Shown here: positions 24,421 through 31,752 of the stretch, piece after piece
How positions within the stretch are numbered: position 1 is the first letter of the stretch
Layout: each line of letters opens with the position of its first letter
From: Luteipulveratus mongoliensis
GTDB lineage: Bacteria > Actinomycetota > Actinomycetes > Actinomycetales > Dermatophilaceae
DNA length: 64,000 bases
NCBI RefSeq assembly: GCF_001190945.1
Contig: NZ_CP011112.1
Location: 1,054,001 to 1,118,000, forward strand
Direction: 5' to 3'
The notes under the pieces: generated by a model
The model's database searches: none
What the model was told of the DNA's origin: nothing
Seen by the model: only the letters and a program-made list of their open reading frames with translations
Program-made: the position numbers and the translations under genes

Positions 24421-25685
24421 GCCCTGGGCAAGTGCGCTACCGGTTGCCTACGGTCCGCACTGACGACGAGATCACGGAGGACGATCTCGCAGCCTGCCCC
24501 GAGTCCCGGTCGATGAAACCGGCTGACATGCAAGAAGATTCGCCCGGGAACCGAGCGGTGCTTTGGATGTCCAAAGCACCGCACGCACTCTGGGGCACCG
24601 CGGTAGCGCGGATCATCTACGGCATCTACACCGTGCTCCTGGTCGCAGTGAACTTCACGGACCGCGAGTTCTTCTGGGGTGCGGGTTCCTCCTGGACCCA
24701 GCCCTACAGGAACGAATCCCCGTGGCCTGTCTTCCCTTTCGGCTTCTTCGCTGCGGGAGATCATGGCGTCCTCCTGACGGTCAAACTCCTCGTGCTCGGT
24801 GGGTGCGGCGTCCTGATGGCTGTCGGCCTGTTCAGCCGGTGGTCAACCCTCGCCGTGTTCTGCGCCTCGACCAGCCTGATCGCGCTCGGCCCGACATCGT
24901 CCGACACGGAGGACATCGTCTTCCGCATCCTGATGCTCTACCTCTGCCTGGCTGACACCTCGCAGCGCGTGAGTGTCGACCGATGGATCGCAACTCGGCG
25001 CGGACGGGTGATCGAGCACGGCCAGGACGCCGGTCTGCGTCGCGGGCTGTTGCCGAGGTCCTGGCGAGTTCCCTTGCACAACACCGCCGTTGCGCTGATC
25101 TGCGGCCAGCTGTCGATCATCTACGTGATGGCCGGGCTGGCGAAGGTCCGAGGCCCGATGTGGCGGGATGGGTCAGCGATCTACTACCCGCTGCACGCGG
25201 ACTACCTGTCACCGTGGCCCGAGCTCGGACACGTCCTGGGTCAGGTCGGCCCGATGGTGATCCTGATGTCATGGGGTGCCGTTGCCATCCAGCTGGTGGT
25301 CCCCGTGCTCATGGCCTACTGGCGTACGCGCTTCCTGGTCGTGGCCTCGATGGTCGCGCTGCATGCGGGGATAGCCGTCCTCCTCGGACTCGGACTGTTC
25401 TCGCTGGCGATGGTCGGCGCCGACTTCGTCTTCATGCGTGACGCATCGGTCGACCGGATCCTCACGCGTCTTCGACGCTTGAAGCTCAGGCGTCTGCGGG
25501 GCCGAGGTCAGGCGACTCGAGGCCGAATCGTTCCTGCAGAGCCAGCCGGGCGGCGTACCAACCCGCCAGGCCGTGCACCGACGGTCCGGGCGTTGTTGCC
25601 GACGACGCGAGATAGACGCCCTCGACCGGAGTGCGCCACGGATGTGTCGACACGACAGGCCGTTTCAGCATCTGTACGAGATTGA
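24408..25685 (+). CDS. HTTM domain membrane protein (vitamin K-dependent carboxylase-like)
   Basis: The 425-residue protein has several membrane helices and HTTM features: ALWGTAVARIIYGIYTVLL, WPVFPFGFF, FSRWSTLAVFCASTSLIAL, and the core YVMAGLAKVRGPMWRDGSAIYYPLHADY. HTTM proteins resemble the membrane part of gamma-glutamyl carboxylase; bacterial substrates are unknown. It overlaps the DUF5819 stop and is coupled to it. The domain ends near residue 355. The remaining ~60 residues are Arg/Pro-rich, not family-like, and lie antisense to the end of the next gene (overlap 25486-25685), so the true stop may have been lost. Confidence 0.8.
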   Translation: MHALSPGQVRYRLPTVRTDDEITEDDLAACPESRSMKPADMQEDSPGNRAVLWMSKAPHALWGTAVARIIYGIYTVLLVAVNFTDREFFWGAGSSWTQPYRNESPWPVFPFGFFAAGDHGVLLTVKLLVLGGCGVLMAVGLFSRWSTLAVFCASTSLIALGPTSSDTEDIVFRILMLYLCLADTSQRVSVDRWIATRRGRVIEHGQDAGLRRGLLPRSWRVPLHNTAVALICGQLSIIYVMAGLAKVRGPMWRDGSAIYYPLHADYLSPWPELGHVLGQVGPMVILMSWGAVAIQLVVPVLMAYWRTRFLVVASMVALHAGIAVLLGLGLFSLAMVGADFVFMRDASVDRILTRLRRLKLRRLRGRGQATRGRIVPAEPAGRRTNPPGRAPTVRALLPTTRDRRPRPECATDVSTRQAVSASVRD

Positions 25686-26970
25686 CGGCACCCGTGGCGA
25701 AGTCGCCTCCGGCGAAGTTGGGGCTGACCGTGTGCAGCTCTGATGCGGGTGTCGCGGTCGATGCGAGGACAAGGTCGCGGAACCCCGGGGCGTAGCGCTC
25801 GACCGCCGCCGTGATCGCCTCGGTCATGTCGACGGGGGAGTCGTAGGGCACATGGGCGTAGGCCCACAGCACGGCGTGGCCCTCGGGCGCGCGCGTCGGG
25901 TCGATGACGCTCGGCTGAGTCACCAGGACATAGGGATGCGTGGGGACCCGACCGCGCGCCACCTCGGCCTCGGCGGCAGCGATCTGGGCCCGGGTCCCGC
26001 CGAGGTGCACGGTCGGCGTACGACGGAGGTCAGGATCCGTCCACGGCACCGGACCACTGAGTGCGAAGTCGACCTTGGATGCACCGTTGCCGTGCCGAAA
26101 GCGTTGCAGCGCCTTGCGATAACGCTCCGGCGCGCGGTCACCGAGGATCTGCGCGAGCACGCTCGTGGAGGTGTCGAGGAGGACCGTCCCGTAGCCCGCG
26201 ACATCGGCGTACGACGTCACGTCGACTCCTGTGAGGACGCGCCCGCCGTGGGCCGTCAGGTCCGCGACGAGGGCGTCCGAGATCGACTGGGAGCCACCGA
26301 TCGGCACCGGCCAGCCGCGCGCGTGGGCGTTGAGCGTGAGGGCGAGTCCGCCGCCGGCCATCGAGAGCCGCGGATGCCGGCCGATGATGTGCGCTGCCGC
26401 GCCGGTGAGAAGAGCCGGCGCGATGTCCTCGCGGAAGCGGGCGTTCCATACGGGAGAGCCTTGCTCCAGCGTACGGAGACCGAAAATCGTTGCAGCCCAA
26501 ATGCTTTCGGGGATTCCGATCAACGACTGGGTCGTGAAGTCATTGACCTCATCGACATGCTCCAGCATGGGTCCGAAGAGGCGGCGGTAGGCGCGGCCGT
26601 CCCTGCCGAGACCGTCGGCTGTGCGGGCCAGGCTGTGCCAGGCCTTGCCGACGCGACCGTCAGGCAGCGGGTGACCGAACGACAGCTCGGGCACCGCGAG
26701 CTCGATCCGCTGCTCCAGCTCGAACGCCCGGAAGAACGGCGATGCCAACGCCATCGGGTGGACCGCCGACGCGAGGTCGTGCCGGTAGCCGGGGAGAGTG
26801 ATCTCGCGCGTGCTGGCGCCACCACCGGCGTACGAGTTGCGCTCCAGGACATCAACGCTCAGCCCCGCGCGGGCGAGGGTGACAGCCGCGGCGAGCCCGT
26901 TGGGCCCGGCCCCGACGACGGCGACATCGGCGGACGACGACCCATCGGCGTACGACGCATCGGCGGGCAT
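25486..26970 (-). CDS. FAD-dependent oxidoreductase, phytoene desaturase-like
   Basis: A 494-residue flavoprotein with the dinucleotide-binding motif VAVVGAGPNGLAAAVTLARAG (residues ~16-36), an acidic residue closing the fold (LERN), and C-terminal GVYLASSATTPGPSVHGLAGW, the phytoene desaturase/NAD(P)-FAD oxidoreductase closing motif. Carotenoid genes are not adjacent, so the substrate is open. Its last 200 bases are antisense to the HTTM gene tail. It follows the 2OG-oxygenase-like gene on the same strand after a 58-base gap that contains a perfect 16-base palindrome. Confidence 0.85.
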   Translation of the reverse strand: MPADASYADGSSSADVAVVGAGPNGLAAAVTLARAGLSVDVLERNSYAGGGASTREITLPGYRHDLASAVHPMALASPFFRAFELEQRIELAVPELSFGHPLPDGRVGKAWHSLARTADGLGRDGRAYRRLFGPMLEHVDEVNDFTTQSLIGIPESIWAATIFGLRTLEQGSPVWNARFREDIAPALLTGAAAHIIGRHPRLSMAGGGLALTLNAHARGWPVPIGGSQSISDALVADLTAHGGRVLTGVDVTSYADVAGYGTVLLDTSTSVLAQILGDRAPERYRKALQRFRHGNGASKVDFALSGPVPWTDPDLRRTPTVHLGGTRAQIAAAEAEVARGRVPTHPYVLVTQPSVIDPTRAPEGHAVLWAYAHVPYDSPVDMTEAITAAVERYAPGFRDLVLASTATPASELHTVSPNFAGGDFATGAVNLVQMLKRPVVSTHPWRTPVEGVYLASSATTPGPSVHGLAGWYAARLALQERFGLESPDLGPADA

Positions 26971-27005
26971 GGACGTCCTCAGCTCGGGAACCCTGGCACT
27001 CCCAG

Positions 27006-27021
27006 CCTACGGGCCCGTAGG
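27006..27021. promoter_or_regulatory. perfect 16-base palindrome CCTACGGGCCCGTAGG
   Basis: It lies 8 bases after the 2OG-oxygenase-like stop and 36 bases upstream of the FAD oxidoreductase start on the minus strand. It could be an operator or a weak stem-loop terminator; perfect symmetry without a loop favours protein binding. Confidence 0.5.
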
Positions 27022-27028
27022 TCGCGGG

Positions 27029-27688
27029 CTACTCGACGTCGGCCATCCAGAAGAAGACCGCCGTCATGCGCCGCTGCAACGGGTGGGTGCCGCAGTAGGC
27101 CGTCGCGCTGTGCACCAGGTTGGCCTTGTAGAGCAGCAGCCGGTTGAACTTGTTGCCGACGCGAAGGTCCTCGACGAAGGTGTCCGGTGGTACGAACCTG
27201 GTGCCAAAGGCGTCCACGAGGTTCTGATGCGGCGCGACCACGATGTTGCCGGCCAGCTCGCCGTCGGGCATGCGCTGCCGGTAGAAGGCGGTGCCGGCAT
27301 CCTCGGGCGCATCGGGCGTCAGGTAGAGCACGGCTGCGAACCGGCACAGGTTGCGCGAGTCGGCGTGCGGCTTGACGTGACCCTCGCGCTCGCCGACCAG
27401 CTGGACACAGTTGTGGTTGAGCCGGCCACCGCCCGGCGTCTCCTGCACCCAGAGGCGATCGACGCCGGTCAGCTCGCGGACGCGGGACTCCACGACCTCC
27501 AGCTCGTCCGGCTCGAGGCACGGGATCGCGCGCATCCCGGGCCAGACCTCGTCCGTGTAGGGCGCGCCGCGTTGCCAGGTCTTCTTCGCGACGCAACGAT
27601 CGCGTACGACCTGCGCATCCGGGAGCACGTCGTCCACCACCCAGTAGTCACGTCCGAGGGTGGGTTCGACGTAGGGCAGGGCGCGCAT
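27029..27688 (-). CDS. 2OG-Fe(II) oxygenase-like protein (DUF6445-like)
   Basis: A 219-residue protein, start ATG at 27688 (MRALPYVEPTLGRDYWVVDD). The HxD...H iron triad is visible: H108 and D110 in VKPHADSRNLCRFAAVLYL and H193 in KANLVHSATAY, with an Arg ten or so residues later (LQRRMTAVFFW) for the 2-oxoglutarate carboxylate. The short all-beta layout fits a prolyl-hydroxylase-type oxygenase. Assignment to DUF6445 is from memory. It may share a transcript with the FAD oxidoreductase downstream. Confidence 0.65.
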   Translation of the reverse strand: MRALPYVEPTLGRDYWVVDDVLPDAQVVRDRCVAKKTWQRGAPYTDEVWPGMRAIPCLEPDELEVVESRVRELTGVDRLWVQETPGGGRLNHNCVQLVGEREGHVKPHADSRNLCRFAAVLYLTPDAPEDAGTAFYRQRMPDGELAGNIVVAPHQNLVDAFGTRFVPPDTFVEDLRVGNKFNRLLLYKANLVHSATAYCGTHPLQRRMTAVFFWMADVE

Positions 27689-27926
27689 CAGGCAGTCTCC
27701 GACCGGGCGGCGGACAGGGGCGTTCGGGACGCTAGGGCCGATGCGCGGCGGCAGCCCATGACACATGTCATGACCTGGCGCAGCGTTTTTAAGGGCATCT
27801 GGCGAAGTTGGGGAAACGTTGGATGTCTTTGTGCGCGGTGTTGATCACGGCCTGAGCAACTCGCCGTGAGACTCCGCAGAGCGCCGCATCACCCCTGCGC
27901 GGCGCGCCCACTCGGAGGAGATCACC

Positions 27927-28748
27927 ATGAAGCGCAGAACGACAAAGGTTGTGCTCGCGGCTGCTGTCCTGGCCGCCTCAACCGGTCTGGCGGGTGCTGG
28001 CTCGGCTCAGGCCAAGGAGATCAACCGGGAAGTCCCGACGTTCCAGGAGTTCAAGGCCGCGACGGTCTTCGACCACGGCGTCTACATCGTCAACGGTGAC
28101 GAGCCGGTCGGAGACCTCGCCCACCTGAAGGCGTACTACGACCGGATGGTCGGGGAGAGCAGCGGTGGCAAGCAGGCCAGCCTCATCGTCAACACCGTCG
28201 GCGGCGCCGATGACGTGTGGGACGCCGGGACGCTCGGCAACCTGACCTACTGCGTCAGCGACGCCTTCGGTGACCGCAAGGCCGACATCGTGGCGGCGAT
28301 GGAGGGCGGTGGCGGCAACTGGGAGAACGCGTCCCCGGCCATCGACTTCAAGTACGACTCGAGCCAGGACGGCAGCTGTAACACCAGCAACAGCAACGTC
28401 CTGTTCTCGGTCGAGCCGGTCGACTCAGGTGGCCAGTACATTGCTCGCGCGTTCTTCCCCAGCTCGCCGAAGTCCGAGCGCAACGTCCTGGTCGACGCCT
28501 CGATCTGGTCCTCGGGTTCGTGGACGCCGTCGAACATCCTCGGCCACGAGCTGGGCCACACCCTCGGCTTCCGGCACGAGCACACCCGTCCCGAGGCCGG
28601 CACCTGCTTCGAGGACAACAACTGGCGTGAGCTGACGCCGTACGACTCGGCGTCGATCATGCACTACCCGCAGTGCAACGGCAGCTCGTCCGACCTGTCC
28701 TTCAGTCAGATGGACGGTGAGGGCGTCCGCGCCCTCTACGGCGGCTGA
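27927..28748 (+). CDS. secreted zinc metalloprotease (astacin/matrixin-like)
   Basis: The 273-residue preprotein has a signal peptide (MKRRTTKVVLAAAVLAASTG to AQAKE), followed by a ~190-residue domain. The extended zinc motif HELGHTLGFRHEHTRPE places ligands H207, H211 and H217 with catalytic E208, and a downstream SIMHYPQ supplies the Met-turn (metzincin). Four Cys in the mature part may form disulfides. The HExxHxxGFxHExxRP pattern is closest to M12A astacins. A strong Shine-Dalgarno (GGAGGAG) precedes the ATG. A hairpin terminator follows. Confidence 0.88.
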   Translation: MKRRTTKVVLAAAVLAASTGLAGAGSAQAKEINREVPTFQEFKAATVFDHGVYIVNGDEPVGDLAHLKAYYDRMVGESSGGKQASLIVNTVGGADDVWDAGTLGNLTYCVSDAFGDRKADIVAAMEGGGGNWENASPAIDFKYDSSQDGSCNTSNSNVLFSVEPVDSGGQYIARAFFPSSPKSERNVLVDASIWSSGSWTPSNILGHELGHTLGFRHEHTRPEAGTCFEDNNWRELTPYDSASIMHYPQCNGSSSDLSFSQMDGEGVRALYGG

Positions 28749-28832
28749 TCAGCACGCGTTGATCGTGCCGGCGCCGCCCGAGTACAGCCCTCGGGCGCGC
28801 CGGCCGTATCGAGATCACTGAGCCGATCTCGC

Positions 28833-28867
28833 GAGGCCCGGGTGACGTACGACGTCGCCCGGGCCTC
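28833..28867 (+). terminator. strong hairpin after the metalloprotease gene
   Basis: GAGGCCCGGG (28833-28842) pairs exactly with CCCGGGCCTC (28858-28867); an inner GACGT/ACGTC pair leaves a short loop. It stands 85 bases after the stop and 138 bases before the next start. There is no T-run, as is common in high-GC actinobacteria. Confidence 0.65.
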
Positions 28868-28934
28868 GTCGTACGCCTAGGCCTCGCCTCTCCCCGCTGA
28901 GCGACCACTCGTAAGGAGCGCATCCCGACAAAAA

Positions 28935-28950
28935 CAAGCAGGACTGCTTG
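28935..28950. promoter_or_regulatory. perfect palindrome upstream of the catabolic operon, probable TetR operator
   Basis: CAAGCAG-GA-CTGCTTG is exact over 7+2+7 bases and is flanked by A5 and T5 runs. It lies 56 bases before the first gene (29006) of the operon that contains a TetR regulator (38523), a natural binding site for that protein. Confidence 0.65.
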
Positions 28951-29005
28951 CTTTTTGATGGCGGCGCTGCGAGGCTCGTCTCACCTGCTCAGGAGAGGGA
29001 TCCCG

Positions 29006-29812
29006 ATGGCGGATGTTGTAGCGCTGCTCGCCGACCTGCACGACGAGAGCGAGGACCTCGAGCGCCTCGTCGCGCCCCTCGACGCGGCCGCCTGGCAGCA
29101 GCCGACGCCGGCGCCGGGCTGGACGATCGCCCACCAGATCGCGCATCTCGCGTGGACCGATCAGTCGGCGTTGCTGGCCGCGACCGACCCCGATGAGTTC
29201 AGCGGGCCCTACCTCCGTGACCAGATCGCGGCGTACGAGGCCGGCCGCCAACCAGTCGACGAAGGCGCCGCTCAAGGTGCCGGGACGCCGCCGTCCGCGC
29301 TGCTGGGCCGATGGCGTACCGGCCGCAAGCAGCTCGCCGATGCGCTCGGCGCGGCGGCTGGGGCGGGCACCAAGCTCCCGTGGTTCGGCCCGGAGATGAG
29401 CCCGGCCTCGATGATCACGGCGCGGCTCATGGAGACCTGGGCGCACGGCCAGGACGTGGCTGATGCGCTCGACGTCACGCGTACGCCGACGGCGCGGCTG
29501 CGCAATGTCGCGCACATCGGTGTCAGGACGCGCGACTTCGCGTTCCACACGCGTCAGCAGGTGCCGCCGGCGGAGGAGTTCCGCGTCGAGCTGACCGCAC
29601 CCGATGGCGAGACGTGGACGTGGGGGCCGCCCGATGCCGGAGAGCGTGTGGCCGGGCCGGCGCTCGACTTCTGTCTGCTCGTCACCCAGCGCCGCCACCC
29701 CGACGACCTGGCCGTGGTCGCCGAGGGTGTGGCGGCGCAGTCCTGGCTGGACATCGCGCAGGCCTTCGCCGGCGCGCCCGGGCAGGGCCGGCGGCCGGGG
29801 CAGTTCGCATGA
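29006..29812 (+). CDS. TIGR03084 family metal-binding protein (DinB/mycothiol maleylpyruvate isomerase-like)
   Basis: A 268-residue TIGR03084 protein. GWTIAHQIAHLAWTDQSALLA with its two His and METWAHGQDVADAL carry the conserved DinB-like metal ligands; KLPWFGPEMSPASMITAR is the family core. Relatives are linked to mycothiol-dependent enzymes; the reaction is unknown. AGGAGAGG precedes the ATG at 29006. The stop overlaps the AtuA-like gene start (ATGA), and this gene family repeatedly opens AtuA/acyl-CoA carboxylase operons in actinobacteria. Confidence 0.85.
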   Translation: MADVVALLADLHDESEDLERLVAPLDAAAWQQPTPAPGWTIAHQIAHLAWTDQSALLAATDPDEFSGPYLRDQIAAYEAGRQPVDEGAAQGAGTPPSALLGRWRTGRKQLADALGAAAGAGTKLPWFGPEMSPASMITARLMETWAHGQDVADALDVTRTPTARLRNVAHIGVRTRDFAFHTRQQVPPAEEFRVELTAPDGETWTWGPPDAGERVAGPALDFCLLVTQRRHPDDLAVVAEGVAAQSWLDIAQAFAGAPGQGRRPGQFA

Positions 29813-31752
29813 CATCGCAGCCGATTCGGATCGGCAACGCGTCGGGGTTCTACGGCGACCGGTTCAGCGCGATGCGCGAGATGCTCGAGGGCGGGGAGCT
29901 CGACGTCCTGACCGGCGACTACCTCGCCGAGCTGACCATGCTCATCCTGGCGCGCGATCGGATGAAGGACTCGTCCCTCGGCTACGCCAAGACGTTCCTG
30001 CGCCAGATGGAGGACTGCCTCGGGCTCGCGCTCGACCGCGGCGTCAAGATCGTCACCAATGCCGGCGGCCTCAACCCGCGTGGTCTCGCCTCTGCGGTCC
30101 GGACAACTGCAGCCGACCTCGGCCTCGACGCGAAGGTTGCGCATGTTGAGGGTGACGACCTCACCGCGCGCGCCGACGAGCTCGGTCTCGGTACGCCGCT
30201 CGCCGCCAACGCCTACCTCGGCGCCTGGGGCATCGTCGAGTGCCTCAACGCCGGCGCCGACGTCGTCGTGACCGGTCGGGTGACGGACGCATCCGTGATC
30301 GTCGGACCCGCAGCGGCCCACTTCGGTTGGCAGCGCGACGAATTCGACGCTCTCGCCGGTGCTGTCGCGGCCGGTCACGTGATCGAGTGCGGCACCCAGG
30401 CGACGGGCGGCAACTTCGCGTTCTTCCGCGAGATCGAGGACCTGCAGCAGCCGGGCTTCCCGATCGCGGAGATCTCGGCAGACGGGTCAAGCGTCATCAC
30501 CAAGCACGACGGCACCGGCGGTGCGGTCACCGTCGACACCGTCACCGCTCAGCTGCTCTACGAGGTCACCGGCGCTCGGTACGCCGGCCCGGACGTCACT
30601 CTTCGCCTGGACTCGGTGCAGCTCGAGCAGGAGGCACCCGATCGCGTACGACTCTCCGGAGTCCGCGGTGAGGCACCGCCTCCAGACCTCAAGGTGTCGC
30701 TCAACTCGCTCGGCGGCTTCCGCAACGAAGTCACGTTCGTGCTGACCGGGCTCGACATCGAGGCCAAGGCGAACTTGGTGAAGCAGCAGCTCGCGCCGGC
30801 GCTGCCCGAAGGCGCGGTCTGGACGTTGGCGCGCACGGACAAGGCGGATGCACCCGAGGAGGAGACCGCGAGCGCCCTGCTGCGCTGCGTCGTCCGGGGT
30901 GACGACCAGAAGGCCGTGGGTCGCTCGTTCTCCAACGCTGCTGTGCAGCTGGCACTGGGCAGCTATCCGGGATTCCACCTGACCGCGCCGCCCGCCGACG
31001 CGTCGCCGTACGGAGTGTTCACGGCGGGATTCGTTGCTGCTCAAGAGGTTCCGCACTTTGCGGTCCTTGCTGACGGCACCGAGGTGTCGGTCGCTCCGAG
31101 CGAGCAGACGCTCGCGCTCGCGGACGTCGAGGAGCCCCCGAGCGACGAGTGGATCATGGGATCGACCACGCGACTGCCACTGGGCCTCATCGCCGGTGCA
31201 CGGAGCGGGGACAAGGGCGGGGACGCCAACATCGGTGTGTGGGTGCGCGATCACCGCGCCTGGCTGTGGCTGTCCGGTGCGCTGACGGTCGACCTGCTGC
31301 GGGAGCTGTTGCCCGAGGTGCGCGAGCTCTCGGTGACCCGGCATCTGCTGCCCAACCTGCGCGCGGTCAACTTCGTGGTCGAGGGCATCCTCGGCCAAGG
31401 GGTGGCATCGCAGGTGAGGTTCGACCCGCAGGCGAAAGCGCTGGGCGAGTGGCTGCGTTCCCGCCACGTCGACATCCTCGACATGCTCCTCAACGACGAC
31501 GACGAGATCGCCCGTCGAGTAGGCGAGCCCCCAAGGGCGAGCCGTATCGAGACCACCACCGCCGCGTCCGCGGAGTCTCCCCAGACCTCACCCGGTCTCG
31601 ATACGCCCTCCGCTAGCGCTCCGGGCTACTCGACCAACGCCGCGGAGGCTCCGGGCTACTCGACCAACGCCGCGGAGGCTCCGGGCTACTCGACCAACGC
31701 CGCGGAGGCTCCGGGCTACTCGACCAGCGGCGAAGGGGACGGAGATTCATGA
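29809..31752 (+). CDS. acyclic terpene utilization AtuA family protein with repeat-derived tail
   Basis: The 647-residue protein carries the AtuA/DUF1446 N-terminal domain (RIGNASGFYGDRFSAMREML, GDYLAELTMLIL, VTNAGGLNP, GWGI-like LGAWGIVECLNAGADVVVTGRVTDAS) and the C-terminal AtuA-ferredoxin-like domain (ARSGDKGGDANIGVWV). AtuA is essential for citronellol/geraniol growth in Pseudomonas, but its reaction is unclear. From residue ~569 the coding sequence consists of dispersed repeat elements, ending in four copies of a decapeptide with APGYSTNAAE. The tail has no counterpart in the family as I know it and is probably neutral. Both ends overlap neighbouring genes by 4 bases. Confidence 0.85.
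   Translation: MTSQPIRIGNASGFYGDRFSAMREMLEGGELDVLTGDYLAELTMLILARDRMKDSSLGYAKTFLRQMEDCLGLALDRGVKIVTNAGGLNPRGLASAVRTTAADLGLDAKVAHVEGDDLTARADELGLGTPLAANAYLGAWGIVECLNAGADVVVTGRVTDASVIVGPAAAHFGWQRDEFDALAGAVAAGHVIECGTQATGGNFAFFREIEDLQQPGFPIAEISADGSSVITKHDGTGGAVTVDTVTAQLLYEVTGARYAGPDVTLRLDSVQLEQEAPDRVRLSGVRGEAPPPDLKVSLNSLGGFRNEVTFVLTGLDIEAKANLVKQQLAPALPEGAVWTLARTDKADAPEEETASALLRCVVRGDDQKAVGRSFSNAAVQLALGSYPGFHLTAPPADASPYGVFTAGFVAAQEVPHFAVLADGTEVSVAPSEQTLALADVEEPPSDEWIMGSTTRLPLGLIAGARSGDKGGDANIGVWVRDHRAWLWLSGALTVDLLRELLPEVRELSVTRHLLPNLRAVNFVVEGILGQGVASQVRFDPQAKALGEWLRSRHVDILDMLLNDDDEIARRVGEPPRASRIETTTAASAESPQTSPGLDTPSASAPGYSTNAAEAPGYSTNAAEAPGYSTNAAEAPGYSTSGEGDGDS
31513..31737. repeat. dispersed palindromic repeats and 30-base tandem units inside the AtuA-like gene
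   Basis: A forward element (31513-31554, GTCGAGTAGGCGAGCC to GCCGTATCGAGACC) and a reverse one (from 31593, GGTCTCGATACG to CTACTCGACC) are in frame. The reverse element's right end is amplified as 30-base units starting CCGGGCTACTCGACC at 31621, 31651, 31681 and, partial, 31711. No frame shift or stop results. Confidence 0.85.

Noticed and set aside
31513-31737. Possible CRISPR-like array (30-base units)
   Set aside because: Units are contiguous, without unique spacers, and are translated as a protein tail; no cas gene is present.
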